Positions 44,597 to 64,000 of a stretch of 64,000 nucleotides of DNA are shown here, piece by piece. Numbering within the stretch: the first letter of the stretch is position 1; each line of letters begins with the position of its first letter. Both the position numbers and the translations under genes were made by a program. Origin of the DNA: Pascua guehoae (Eukaryota; Basidiomycota; Tremellomycetes; Trichosporonales; Trichosporonaceae). Where the stretch lies: NCBI GenBank assembly GCA_001600415.1, contig BCJX01000007.1, positions 590,032 through 654,031 on the forward strand. The letters are read 5' to 3'. The notes under the pieces were generated by a model. That model saw nothing but the letters and a program-made list of their open reading frames with translations. It searched no databases and was not told where the DNA came from.

Positions 44597-45021
44597 GGAG
44601 TGATCTGTAGCGTGTACAAAAGAGTGAGATGCATGAGATGGATGGAAGGGTGCTGGACGTGGTTGGCTGCATGGTAGGTGTGGTGGCTCGGGTGGCAATG
44701 ACGTATCGGGGTGGAATGACTGGATGAGTGGGCCATGCGGGGCCATTTCTCGGAACCAAAATTACAATAATCACTGCACTTCACTTCGGCAACGGTCGCT
44801 CGGTCTTCATACAAAGTATGGTAGCTACAGAGGCAAAACCCGAGCCCAGCCACACGCTCATTGTCGTCGTCGTCGTCGTCGTTGTCGTTCACACCAACAA
44901 CATATCTCTCCAGTCCATCCCCATTACTCTGCGACTGTGAGCGCTTCCTCGTCATCCGCCTTTTCACTTTCCCCCCCTTGCCCACGCGGGCGGTGTTACG
45001 CGGCCTCGCCTCTCGGCTACC
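44597..45021. other. Intergenic, WASP to PRELI gene
   Basis: Contains a (GTC)n microsatellite (about 44860-44886) and a pyrimidine-rich leader before the PRELI start. No other gene supported. Confidence 0.55.
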
Positions 45022-46478
45022 ATGGTCCAATTTTACCACAAGACGCACACCTAGTATGTTTGTGCCCTCTGTTCCCACCCCGTGTGCTGGTGCTCACATG
45101 CTGGGCCATGATGCATGTTGCTCACTTGTCACTATCGGAATTTCTCCCTCTCCTCGTTGTCTCTCCGACTCTCCATCCTCTCCATCCTATTCGTCTCGTG
45201 CTTTATTTCCTATTCCCCCCCGGTCCCAGTTGCCATTCCCGCGGGTAAACTAACAAGCCCAGCCCCGAACCGCCAGCCACACCCATTCTGGCCTTCTTCC
45301 TCCGCTACCCCAACCCATTTGCACGGCATGTCCTGAGTGTCGACGTCCTCAGCCGCACAGTGGACCCCGTGACGGGCCGCGTGCGCACGCTCCGACTAAT
45401 CCTCAAGCGCGGCGTCGTCCCCGGCTGGGCGAGCAAGTGGCTCCCGTCGGCGGCGGCCTCTGGCGGGCGCGGCTTGGACGCCTGGGTGCTCGAGGACAGC
45501 ACGGTGGACCCGCCCGGGTGGGGCGCGGGGGACGACGGCGAGAGCGTCGCGGCGGAATCATCCACGTCGCTGCCAATACGCTACCAGACCACGGCATCGT
45601 CACCAAAGGACAACCCCGCTGGCAAAGAGTACTTTGCCCAGCCGCGGCTTACCGTCCAACAGGGCAATTTGAGCTTTAAAAAGTTCATGCATGTCATTGA
45701 GGGCGGCGAGCTGTGTGCCGGTCCCAGTGGGTGAGTAGAGCCACAGGAGAGGCGGGGACTCGGTCACCAGGAGGATAGTGGTGCTCACACACAGAACAAC
45801 GCTGCACCACACGACGGCAGAGGTCCGCTCGCAGTTTGGCGGGCGGTGGGGCCAGATGATCCGCAACAAGATTGAGAGCTATGGTGTGGGCAAGTTTGAG
45901 GGCAATACAGAGATGGTGAGTGCAGGGCATGCCGATGGGTGGGGACGTTGGCGGAGTCATAGTGAGGCGACGCAGCTGGGAGGTACGAACGCCGAGCGCT
46001 GGCGGAGTGTTCACCTGTGTTTCGGTGATTCCGATGACATGGGCGTGAGCGCCAGTGATCCGGGTTTGTGGGCCGCCAATGCAACTTGCGTTGACTGGCT
46101 ATGGCGTAAAGTAGTTGTTCGCCGGCGGGTCGCCGTGGGGCAAGGCATGGGGCAAGGCACGAAGGAAAAAGCACGAGCCGAGATGACCAGAGCACGGGCA
46201 CCGGTGTGGGGCCATGCGGGGCGACTGCTGGGAGTAAGAGTGCATTAGCGGTGTCTATGCTCCGTGTGTGGAGCCGCCTTGCCCGTTCAGCTGGCACATA
46301 TTCCGCGTAGAGTCTGTGCTGGGAGTGGACAACACTACAGTGCTGTGTATACCCCCTTGCGTCGGTGGTGGGGCCCCTTGTGAACGTGTACTAACAGCAG
46401 TCGCGCAAGGGCATGTCGCTCATCCTCGGCCTTTTGCGTTCACGCAAGAAGGAGCCAAATGCGCCCCCCGAGGAATAG
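45022..46478 (+). CDS. PRELI/MSF1-domain protein (Ups-like lipid transfer)
   Basis: PRELI proteins carry phosphatidic acid or phosphatidylserine across the mitochondrial intermembrane space. Four exons give about 230 residues. Exon 1 is MVQFYHKTHTY. Exon 2 has ILAFFLRYPNPFARHVLSVD, VLSRTVDPVTGRVRTLRLIL and KRGVVPGWASKWLP, the core PRELI signature, plus an Ala/Ser-rich loop and a long strand VQQGNLSFKKFMHVIEGGEL. Exon 3 has TTAEVRSQFGGRWGQMIRNK and IESYGVGKFEGNTEM. The last exon is basic (SRKGMSLILGLLRSRKKEPN). The final intron is about 486 nt. I cannot decide between Ups1-, Ups2- and Ups3-type specificity. Confidence 0.87.
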
Positions 46479-47114
46479 CAGCAGACGAGCATCAACAACG
46501 CGCCGCTCTTCTAGCGCGGCAGCTGTTTCCCAGCCTTGCCTCCTTGCGCTTGGTACACAAGCCCGCCAAGGCTCCTGTGACGCAGCGGCTCCGCATATAT
46601 CTTGGCCTGTCGGGTCAAACTGGTACACACACGCTCTTCCTTGCCCGCCCCAACACCACCACCACAGTTGCCTCGGCAGCCTCTCCAGCCCCTGCATGGC
46701 ATCACCGGCCGCCATATCGCCACGCCGCCAGAGCGACCCCATGTGCATTCTCACCGTTCATACTGTATGCATCTACTCGACCTTGCCGTTATGCTCCTGT
46801 CCTGTGCGCTCCTTTGGCATTGGCCGCCGCTTACATGTCGTCTCTCGTTGTATAGCCATGGCTGCATTTGTCACAATCCTCCAAGGCCGAAGGGCAAGCC
46901 ACAGTGAATGACGTCTTCCCGATTCAATGTATTACGTAAAATGGATTCTGTGCCTGACGTGTTGGCCACGACGCGGTCGACCATGTCCGTCTGGGCGCGT
47001 CCAAGACATCCCAAGACATGTTGGGACCCTCTTGGACCCATCTTGGCCTGCATCTTTCCCACCCATCAGACCATCCCACACTCTTTCTCTATCCCACTCT
47101 CACTCTCACTCAAA
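46479..47114. other. Intergenic, PRELI gene to ketoacyl-CoA reductase
   Basis: No coding sequence supported. A CTCACTCTCACTC-rich leader precedes the ATG at 47115. Confidence 0.5.
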
Positions 47115-48802
47115 ATGGTCGCAGACACCATCCACCTCGCGTCGACAGCACGCACACACCCCACCATCAACATTCTCGGCCATGAGATTGGTGCGTGCCT
47201 GTCCAGATATGGGCACACGTCGAGCTCGCTGGAGCCCGGCTCCCACACAGCTCCATTACCCGAAGCACCATCATAACTGACAACTTTTAGTGTGCGACAT
47301 TCCCGCGCCGACACTCGTGCTCGCTGCTATTGGTACGGTGACGGCGCTGTACTATGCCGTGTCGTGGCTGCGGCTCGTCCTCGAGCTCACCGTCTTGCCT
47401 GGTATTAGCGTGAGTGTCGATGTGCAAGGCGGGTGGGGAGGAGTTGCCTTCGTTTTGTGTTTCTGCTTTGCTTGGTCTTGCTTTCTTTCTTCCTTACCTC
47501 TCTATCCTCGTCGATGTTCCCTCGTCGATGTTCGACCTTCCTTCCCCGTCCCTCTTTGGTATTTAACCATCGCCCTTGCTCATTGCTTGTTCCTTTCACT
47601 TCATTCTTCATTCAACCCTTCCTTCTCCATTCACCTATTCCTTCGTTCACCTCTCCACTCTTCAGTTACCTCCTTGGGCTCCTCTAGATGCCTCTACGCT
47701 CACAATCACCTCTCCCTTCGCCTTTACCTCCCTATCCTCTACTCACACGGCTCTTGACCATCACCTCCCTATCCTCACGCTCACACCACAGCTCAGCAAG
47801 TTCAAGGCACGCTCCGGACAGACCTGGGCCGTGGTGACGGGCTGCACTGCCGGCATTGGTCTCGAGTTTGCGCGCCAGCTGGCCGCCAAGGGCTTTGGCG
47901 TCGTCCTCGTTGGACGTCGCCAGAGCGCCCTCGACGAGGTTGCAAAGGAAATTGGTGCGTCGCGTCGTCTGGACCTCGACATCTACAAGGCGGGATAGCT
48001 TGGGAATCCCCGATCGTAAGCTAACCCCGCGCAGAGACCAAGTACAACGTCCCGACCAAGACTGTGATTGCGGACGCGGCCGACGCTGCCGGCCTCCACG
48101 GAGCAGTTGCGCGCGTCGCTGCCGTCGCTGGACCGCTCGACGTCGGTGTGCTCATCAACAACGTTGGCGCGAGCCACGACATGCCCGTTGCGTTCGCCGA
48201 GACCGCCCCCGCCGAGATTGACACCATCGTCCAGACTGTAAGCTAGGCACTCCCGGATGTTAGCTTACGCGCAGAACATTTCGTGGACGCTGCAATTCAC
48301 GCGCGCCCTGCTCCCGGCGCTGGTCGCTCGCTCGTCCAAGCCCGGCGCGCCCAAGTCTCTCATTCTCAACATTGGTTCTCTCTCGGGCCGCATCCCCAGC
48401 GCCCTCCTCGCGGCCTACTCGTGCACAAAGGGCGGCCTGCAGACGTGGAACACGGCCGTCGCCACCGAGGTCGAGCCCCAGGGCGTCCTTATGCGCATGG
48501 TCTTCCCGGCCTTTGTCGTCTCCAACATGTCCAAGATTCGCCGCGCCAGCATCACCGTCCCCACTGCGCGCGACTTTGTCCGCTCGACGCTCTCGTCGAT
48601 CAACCTCGCCCGCGGCGCCCAGGGTCGCAGCTACGAGAGCACGCCGTACCCCTCGCACGCGCTGCTCGACTATGCTGTCTCGCTCTTTGGCCACGCGACC
48701 GAGAAGATTGGCATCAATGTCATTCTCGGCATGCACAAGGATATCCGCAAGCGTGCCCTGCGCAAGCGCGAGCGCGAGCTTGAGGCCGCAAAGGCGCAGT
48801 AG
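47115..48802 (+). CDS. IFA38: Very-long-chain 3-oxoacyl-CoA reductase (SDR family)
   Basis: Second enzyme of the ER fatty-acid elongation cycle. About 360 residues in five exons. The N-terminal membrane segment is [20 protein letters not shown] then [14 protein letters not shown]. The NADPH fold starts with [19 protein letters not shown] and [22 protein letters not shown] is the SDR N-A-G-like motif. The catalytic residues are Ser in [10 protein letters not shown] and Tyr and Lys in AAYSCTKGG (Y-x-x-x-K). The C-terminus is strongly basic ([20 protein letters not shown]), fitting an ER retention region. Intron 2 is about 386 nt and pyrimidine-rich with TCCTT/CTCATTC repeats. Confidence 0.94.
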
Positions 48803-49701
48803 ACGCGGTCCACCGCGAGGATAGCCTGGTGCGCGTTTGTACTGCCATCAGTCCAGGAATGCATCTCTATGCTATAGACCGTCTGTGCTCTCCTTTACCA
48901 CGTGCCTCAATTCGCAGGACGCATGCGCTCTTCATGCCATGTCGCCCGACTGTCCTCTGCCAACCCGTGACTGACCTTCACCTTCTCTGCAAAACATGCA
49001 ACACTTGCCCCCCCCCCCAACACACACACACAAATATATACCACTGTGCATACCGTCTATCAAACCAGGTGGGTATCGGCAACAAACATGGTTCGTGGTT
49101 CGTGGCGCGTGGCTCGCGTACAGGGGACCAAGTAGTGTCGACGGCGAATGGCGATCGAGCGTCGAGGACGAAGATCGAGAATCGAAAAAAAAGACGATTG
49201 GATCGAGGATGGATGAGGGAATGGGGATGGGATGGCGACGAACAAAATCCAGGTTGTGATCGGGATGGGTGTGTCGAGAACCAGAACGCGTGTTGCCCGA
49301 GCCTTGAATCGCGGCTGGCCGGGGCGTGTTCGTAATAGAAAACCAAACAAAATTCTGTGCAGAGCGCGCCAAACGCGCGTACGGACCGTACTGTATGCTG
49401 ATTATCGGGGATTGCCTCGCGCGCACCGGGCCGCGAGGTCTTGCGGCGGGTACGTGGGCGCACAGGTGCGATTCGCGTACGAGCCCAATCGGCCCACCGG
49501 TGTGGGATATACTTGTTCTAATGCATCGACTCTCGTCCTTCTCGTCTCGCCCCTTCTCCCTCTCGTCACGCGCTCTGCCTGCTGCCGCTGCCGCTACCTC
49601 CTCCTCCGCCGCCGCCGCCGCTGCTTCCGCTTCCGCTTTCGTCACAGCCGTTGGCTTCGTTGGCGTCATGTGTCGTGCGCTGGGCACGCTGTTGTTGGCG
49701 C
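48803..49701. other. Convergent intergenic region, IFA38 to SRPK kinase
   Basis: Has an AC/CA dinucleotide-like stretch (about 49020-49033) and a short Ser/Ala codon-like repeat (about 49590-49640) that is outside any supported gene. Nothing else recognised. Confidence 0.5.
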
Positions 49702-57658
<7,957 letters not shown>

Positions 57659-58887
57659 TATACGTATCGTAGCACGCAGGAGCAGCGAGGGCGCTCAGAT
57701 GAATAATGTTTAGTCAGGCGGTGGGAGAATCGCTTCTCGCTGTGAGTGCTTGCGTGCCACCCACAGGGCATTCTCGAGATGTGGGCTTGGGAGCAGTATA
57801 ACGAACTTTATCATGTTGTGCGAGAATCCCGATACTGATGCCACGAAGTCGCTCGGTAATATTATACGGAGAAGCTTGACCTAGACGGAGGTACCACGAA
57901 ATCGCTCGGTACTATTATACAGAGAAGCTTGGCCTAGACGGAGACGCTGCAGGTGTATACAGAGTTGAAGGCCGTTGGAATGCTGGGCTGGCTTCACTCT
58001 TGTCTAGCTCGTCCCACACAGGTGGATGCGCATCAGCATCCTACCATCTGCCACCTTGGTTGCTTGTCGTTATAGACCGCCACACTACCAACTGGGACAG
58101 CAGCCCACACGAGTGTCCACTACTTTCGTTGCGCCAAGCCTCGCACTAGATCCAAATTGAGCCACACCAAACCCGCATGATAAGCGCATCCTATGATATT
58201 CCCGAGACCAAGCCCTGGTCCGAAAGAATGGTACAACAAGGGGCACTAGTGAGCAAACACCGGTGCTTAGGTCGTGGTTAGTCTCTCGGCAGCTATATTG
58301 TCAGTCATGTTCGGAACAAAAGAGACCGGAGTTGGAGCTGGGCCAAACGCAAGTGCGTGGTTACATTGGCCAATTGACTGTGGTATCGATCCGTCGTACC
58401 AATACCATTCGGGCTGTTCAACAGCATCGAAACTCTTAAACTCTTTTGCGATATGGCAACAGTTCCAGCATCGCGGCCTAGTCCACACCGCATGGGCTGC
58501 GGTACCGGCACGGTGGCGGTGTGGCCCGGTTGTTTACCAAGGTGTGGTTTCGAGGCGAGTGTCAGCACAAGCTGAAGCAATACCCGAGCGATGAGCGCGT
58601 AAACGGCTGTCCCCTGCCCATGTGAGGTTGAGTGAGGTATATTGCAGCATTTCGCTGTGGCAACCTTTGCGTACTGCCCATCAACAACAAGCGCGGAAAT
58701 ACGCCCGACTCGGCGCGTGCTCCGACCTCGGGCCATTCGCGGGCCGTGTCGCCGACTCGGGCCGAGTGTGCGGTTCCTGCCCCATGGGGTGCCTGGGTTC
58801 TGAGGCAGTAGCAAAGTCGACGTTGCAACGAGTACATAAACCTGGGTTGTGATGTGGGTTGAGGGCCCATCAGGACAGTAAAGCACC
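57659..58887. other. Intergenic, DUF3224-like gene to alpha-galactosidase
   Basis: Holds a 50-nt tandem duplication (57840-57945) and the alpha-galactosidase promoter. No gene supported. Confidence 0.5.
57840..57945. repeat. Tandem direct repeat, about 50-57 nt x 2
   Basis: Two copies share CCACGAA-TCGCTCGGTA, ATTATAC, GAGAAGCTTG and CCTAGACGGAG in the same order, with about five differences. It is AT-richer than its surroundings. Confidence 0.8.
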
Positions 58888-61136
58888 ATGACGCAGATCC
58901 AGAACGGTGCGTCCCACCCGGGCTCCCACCCGCCCGGGTCGATACATGCTGGCGCTGACGCTGACGCGCAGGCTCCTCTCCATCCAAGCACTCGCACGTC
59001 GAGGTGGACGGCAGGGCGTTTGCGCTCGTCGGCCCGCGGATGCACTACCGTCTACACGTGGACGCGGATGGCGAGCTGATTCACGACCACTTTGGCGCGC
59101 CAGCGCCGCACCTCGCGCCGTCGGCGGGGGTCGACGGCGTGTCGGGATGGTCGACCTTGCAGAGCGACGAGATGCGCGAGCTGCCGGATACTGGGCGGGG
59201 CGACTTTCGCGTGCCGGCCCTGCACATCAAGACGGGGGCGGGCCACTGCGTGACGGCGTTTAAGTATGTGGACCACGAGGTGGTGGCGGGGAAGGAGGGG
59301 CTGGACGGGCTTCCTGCGACGTTTGGGGGCGCGGACGACGTGTCGACGTTGGGTGTGCGGCTCGAGGACGCCGCGTCGGGCTTGGTGTGTAGCCTGCGCT
59401 ACTCTGTGTTCCCGGGGTATAACGCTGTGGCGCGCAGTTACACGATCACGAATGGCGGCGACGCGGATGTGGAGATCCGGCGCGCGGCGAGTTTTACGCT
59501 CAATCTCGAGGCGGGCGAGTGGGATATGGTCCAGCTGTCGGGCGACTGGGCGCGAGAGGCGAGCCAGTCCCGCCGCCCCGTCGCCGTGGGGACGCAGGGC
59601 TTCCAGAGCCTGACGGGGTATTCCAGCCACTTCTTCAACCCCTTCCTCGGGGTCGTGGGCCGGGACACCACCGAGAACAGCGGGGTCGCATACGGCCTGT
59701 CGCTCGTGTACTCTGGCTCGTTTGAGGCCCAGGTCGAGCAGTACACTTCGGCACGCGTGCGTGCCCAGATTGGCCTGAACCCACTCCACCTCGACTGGCG
59801 CCTCGCGCCCGGCGAGTCATTTACAACCCCCGAGTGCGTGGCTGTCTTCTCCGACGAGGGTCTCGGCGGCATGAGCCGCGCACTGCACGGGCTCTACCGC
59901 GCGCACCTGTCGCGGAGCGCGTGGACGCACCGCGAGCGCCCCGTCCTCCTCAACTCGTGGGAGGGGCTGTACTTTGACTTTGACGCCGAGACGCTGTACG
60001 CCAAGGCGAAAAACTGCGCAGACGTCGGCGTAAAGCTCTACGTCATGGATGACGGGTGGTTTGGGGTCAAGCACCCGCGTGTAAACGACAGCGCGGGGCT
60101 CGGCGACTGGGTCGTCAACCCGAAGCGGTTCCCGGATGGTCTTGGGCCGTTTGTCGACCGCGTCAATGCGATCAAGACACAGGGGGGCGAGCAGCTGCGC
60201 TTCGGGATCTGGGTCGAGCCCGAAATGGTCAACCCGGCCTCGGAGCTGTACGAGCATCACCCAGACTGGGTCCTGTATGCCGGCAACCACGCGCGGACGG
60301 AACAGCGCCACCAGCTCGTCCTCGACCTCTCCAAACGCGAGGTGCAGGACTACCTGATCAAATCCATCGGCGACGTGCTCGCCTCGGCCAACATTGCCTA
60401 TGTGAAATGGGACAACAACCGCGCCATGCACGAGCTCCCCTCGCCATCCACACCACACGCCTACATGCTCGGCCTGTACCGCGTCATTGACACGCTCACG
60501 ACCCGCTTCCCCTCCATCCTCTGGGAGGGCTGTGCGTCCGGGGGAGGCCGCTTCGACCCCGGTCTCCTCCACTACTGGCCCCAATCATGGACGAGCGACA
60601 ATACAGACGCCCTCGACCGCCTCCATATCCAATTCGGCACCAGCCTCGTCTACCCCCCCAGCAGCATGGGGTGCCACGTCTCGGCCGTCCCAAACCACCA
60701 GGTCCACCGCACCACCCCGCTCGAGTTCCGCGCACACGTCGCCCTCATGGGCGGCAGCCCCGGGTTCGAACTCGACCTCGACACCCTGCCCGAACACGAA
60801 CGCACCGCTCTCCCCGGGTACATCCGCCTCGCTGAAACAGTCAACCCCTACATCATCCATGGCGACCAGTACCGCCTCGCCCTGCCCGCCGACTCAAACT
60901 GGCCCGCCGTCCTCTACGTCGCGCCCCACGGCGATGCCGTCCTCCTCGCCTACCAGATGGCTGCGCGCCTCCACACCTTCCCCCCAGCACTCCGCATCGA
61001 CGGCCTAGACCCCAATGCCCACTATGAGATTGACGGCAAGACGTACGCGGGCGCCGCGCTCAGGAGCGCGGGGATCAAGCTCAAGTGGGAGCCGAGGGAT
61101 TACCAGAGCAAGGTCTTGTTCATCAAGAGGGTGTAG
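58888..61136 (+). CDS. Alpha-galactosidase, glycoside hydrolase family 36
   Basis: Releases terminal alpha-galactose from melibiose and raffinose-type oligosaccharides. About 728 residues. A 19-nt first exon (MTQIQNG) joins at 58970 after a 63-nt intron. The N-terminal beta-sandwich runs to about residue 325. The barrel carries VLLNSWEGLYFDFDAETLYA, LYVMDDGWFG, GDWVVNPKRFPDG, FGIWVEPEMVNPASELYEHH, VKWDNNRAMHE (nucleophile Asp) and SILWEGCASGGGRFDPGLLH, then SWTSDNTDALDRLHIQFGTS (acid/base Asp) and MGCHVSAVPNHQVHRTTPLE. No signal peptide is visible, so the enzyme should be intracellular. The layout fits the bacterial-type GH36 enzymes also found in fungi. Confidence 0.95.
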
Positions 61137-62056
61137 ATCAAGAGCGGGTCCATCAAGACGAGTTTAGTTTAGAATAGCACGAGCCAAGTACAGATAGATG
61201 GGGCACACTGCCCTACAGTCCACAGGCTCGGGCCGCCATGCAGTAGAATATGCACAATTGACAGTACAGGTTCCAAAGGAAAGTAGTGGGACTGCCACAT
61301 GGAGCTCGGTTGCACGCGCAACCAACCAACCAACCAACTCCCAGCCACGTGCTAGAACACTGGGCATCACACGCAGAAAATTATATTGAGGAAAGGATCT
61401 GGTCGAATATTGTACAATTGGGTTGACCCGGATGCCGCCATAGCCAGCACCGTGGGCCCCACCCCATGCAGCACTTGAATGAGGCGGCAGATAATATTTA
61501 ACCGACACGAACCCTCTGGGCCATACAGGTTCGTCCGGAAAGGCGTGAGACTGCTACTTGAAGGTTGGCTGCGGGCCCGGCGAATTCAGACCGTCACACG
61601 CAAGAAATGTAGGACACAAGAAGCAGGCAACGTCAGTGCGGTCACTCGTCGGGCCATAGTTTCGTCGGCAGTGTCTATGTGCATCTTGGCTGGCCCGAGC
61701 TGAACGTGCTGGTCTCATGAATTTCCGGACGCACCTGTATTCTGACACCCATGTGACGCTTGAACAGACTGTATCTGGACAGTTTCGCGTCCGAGCGAGA
61801 TGGTGCTGCCACGTGCAATCTTCAACCAGCGCAATCCTTGCCGCAATTCCATTGTTTTCAACGGGACGCCTGGCGCGCCTGGTGGAGAGAGCAGCATGAA
61901 GAAAGAAAATGTCCAAGGCGGCGATAAAGAGTGCAGTCAGCGCCCCCTCGAGGCAGTCTCTCCATTATAACATGCAGACAACTACCTCGTTGCCCCGGTG
62001 TGCATCGCAATCCGGCTACAGTATGCCGAATTCCATTACCCTCTCCCCACCAGCCC
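61137..62056. other. Convergent intergenic region, GH36 to transcription-factor-like gene
   Basis: Contains (CAAC)n at about 61318-61338. No coding gene supported. Confidence 0.5.
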
Positions 62057-64000
62057 TCATGGTGTCGCCCGCGGCAACCATCCCGCCCCAGTGGTATCCG
62101 GCACTATCTCAGGCTGCAGCAACGACGATCCTACCGTCAGCTCGCCCCGCAAGACAACCAACGCACCATCAATGCCAGCGAACCAGTTTGCAAGAAAGTT
62201 CAAGTCATCCGGGCATCCCTGCCACCCCTCAGCCGGCATCGCGGCGGTGGCGTCGTACCCGAGTGGCGACTGTGTGTGGGTCTGGGCAGGTAGCTGGTCC
62301 CATGGGAGCGGGTTGAAGCCCGTGAGGAGTTGTTCAATGGTGGTCTGGTCCTCGGTGGTGGCGACGGGCGCCGGTGCAGTCGCCGATGCACGCGTTGCGT
62401 CTTCGCTTATCGTGGTGAGGGGCAGCACACCCTGCTCTCGCGCACGGCCGACGGCGCGGCGCAGAATGTCTGTAAACGGGTGTGCGGGGTCTGGGGTCAG
62501 ACTACAGTATGCCCCCAGGAGAGAATTCATCAAAAGGGGCTCGCTTACAGTGTGGAAGCTTTAGGAGGAGCTTGTCAATGTCCAGGCTGACCTGGTACAG
62601 ATCGCACGCCTCGGGGAGCAGCTCGAGCGTCCGGATGAGGTACCGCGCCACAGCGACAATGCCAATATCTGCCATCAGCGATGCCACCAATGCGCGCGGG
62701 CTGGCTTACGGAAAGCATGATTTGCTGAGAGTTAGCCCTTGTCATGTCGGGAGCACGTTACACTCACCATACTCCGAGTCCTTTGCCTGTGGCCCCGCGC
62801 CGATGGCCGAGATGAGGTATGAAGCAGCACGCACGGCGGCTCCTAGCCACTGCCGCCGCTCGCGGGAGAGGGCCATCATGTCGTTCTTGTTACGCACACC
62901 CGCCCATGCGCGCGAGTTGGTGTACATTCTGGGCGTTAGATTTCGCTCCGCCTAGACGGCTTACATAGCGTATGACCTTTGGCTCTTGACTGCGGATTAG
63001 CTATAATACCCATCCCCATCCCACTTACCCTCTCTGACCAGGTAGTGGTCATCGGCGAGACCCATTCGACCTAAAGTGTCAGCAAGACTCGTAAGCATCA
63101 ACTTACGGTAGTAGTCTGTCCAGTACTCGAAATGCTCCTGGATCTTGCGATTTGCATCGCGCAACTGCTCGTCAAGACCTGGAGACTGAACGGGTACAGT
63201 CTGGAACGGATGAAATTGGGATTCTGCACGTCAGCTTGACTGTCTCTGTAAAGGCACCCACCTCTGGCTTCGAGCAGCTCGACCGAGACGACAAGTCGGC
63301 TGTCCCAGATGTTGGACAGAGGGTGCTCGAGAAGGTCGCGAGCATATCGCGTACGCTCGCCTTGGATTTGTATAGGAGTGGTGAACTGAACAGGGAGAGC
63401 GTGATTGAACGACAATCTGGCATCAGCGAGGACATATATGCAACGCACTCATAGCCTTGTTTCACGAGCTGGGCAAGTCAGTGCTGCGGCAGCTGGACGA
63501 ATTACAACTCACAGCGAGCCACACACGCGCGCCGACAACGAGAGAACGTTGTCGCTCGCTTGACCTGTTGGGCTCGAGGCGCGTCTTTTGGAGGTATGTC
63601 AAGCAGCGGTACAGCCGCATGTCGACACTGTATATCAGGTCTATCCCACTGTACCCCTTTACTCACGCCATGGATATTGCGTGGCAGCACGAGCGCCAGC
63701 CGTGCTCGGTCCACGAGCTCAGCAGAGCTGGGTGTTAGTACGGCAGAAGCCAACAGCGCAGCACTAATGATACTCACTGAGCCCCTGCACCGTTTCCAGC
63801 GTTGAAACCGGCGAGAACAGGGTCAGTTTCGCTGTGTGGGTCAGCCAGGCATCTCAGCGAGACACGACCCACCCATGTTTTCTGCCTGATCGCGGCACTT
63901 CTTCGTAAGGTCAGAGGGCATGCCGCATCCGTCCCTGGCGCGTAGAGAAACATGCAGGATGACAGTTACGAGGAATGGAGATCTGCGCCTCAGACTGTGC
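62057..64000 (-). CDS. Fungal transcription-factor-like protein, partial
   Basis: The gene enters from the right edge and stops at 62057; its start is outside the window. At least seven exons are implied. From the right, the reading is KKCRDQAENMAKLTLFSPVS TLETVQ (written in two parts), typical of the fungal-specific 'middle homology' domain. Later exons read LDEQLRDANRKIQEHFEYWT, NSRAWAGVRNKNDMMALSRE, RRQWLGAAVRAASYLISAIG and VARYLIRTLELLPEACDLYQ. The last exon reads HPFTDILRRAVGRAREQGVL, a Thr/Ala linker, FNPLPWDQLP and LNFLANWFAGIDGALVVL. The Zn2Cys6 domain, if present, would lie beyond 64000. It may instead be a related regulator that lacks the zinc cluster. Confidence 0.5.

Overview
The window is nuclear DNA of a GC-rich basidiomycete yeast, most likely Tremellomycetes and probably Trichosporonales. 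The grounds are short introns (mostly 40-90 nt) with GTRNGT donors, CTRAC-like branch sites and YAG acceptors, strong preference for C or G at third codon positions, and dense genes on both strands that match fungal housekeeping families. Genus-level placement is inference. Gene coordinates are spans from start to stop with introns included. Exon joins were worked out by hand from splice motifs and reading phase. | Layout. 0-6 kb: 3' end of an alpha/beta hydrolase, a tRNA-Gly(GCC), SHP1/p47 (UBX protein), a class I DAHP synthase and an intron-containing tRNA-Lys(CTT). 6-12.1 kb: about 6.3 kb with no gene I can support. 12-15 kb: amino-acid permease. 15.8-22 kb, minus strand: RRP14/SURF6, a secreted protein with a GPI-like tail, and mitochondrial proline dehydrogenase. 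23.5-25 kb: fluoride exporter FEX. 25.4-26.4 kb: a minus-strand gene of unknown function broken by a small AT-rich insert that encodes part of a LAGLIDADG homing endonuclease, i.e. a probable nuclear copy of mitochondrial DNA (NUMT). 26.9-33 kb: a multi-pass membrane protein, DASH subunit DAD1, Elongator subunit ELP5, and a nucleoside hydrolase with a His-rich tail. 33-36.2 kb: a minisatellite-rich block around an F-box-like gene. 36-49 kb: RPC82 (RNA polymerase III), PYM (exon junction complex), ALG1 (N-glycosylation), a WASP homologue, a PRELI-domain protein and a 3-ketoacyl-CoA reductase. 49.7-52.3 kb: SRPK-type kinase. 52.3-56.5 kb: gene-poor. 56.5-57.7 kb: a small DUF3224-like protein whose last intron holds a run of 105 G. 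58.9-61.1 kb: GH36 alpha-galactosidase. 62 kb to the end: a partial fungal transcription-factor-like gene on the minus strand. | The genes are mostly independent housekeeping functions: amino-acid uptake and catabolism, aromatic synthesis, RNA metabolism, the kinetochore, actin, lipid elongation and glycosylation. I see no operon-like or cluster logic. The most unusual signals are the NUMT that truncates a nuclear gene, the repeated long poly-G/C tracts (one of which ends the sequence), and the tandem-repeat block at 33-36 kb.
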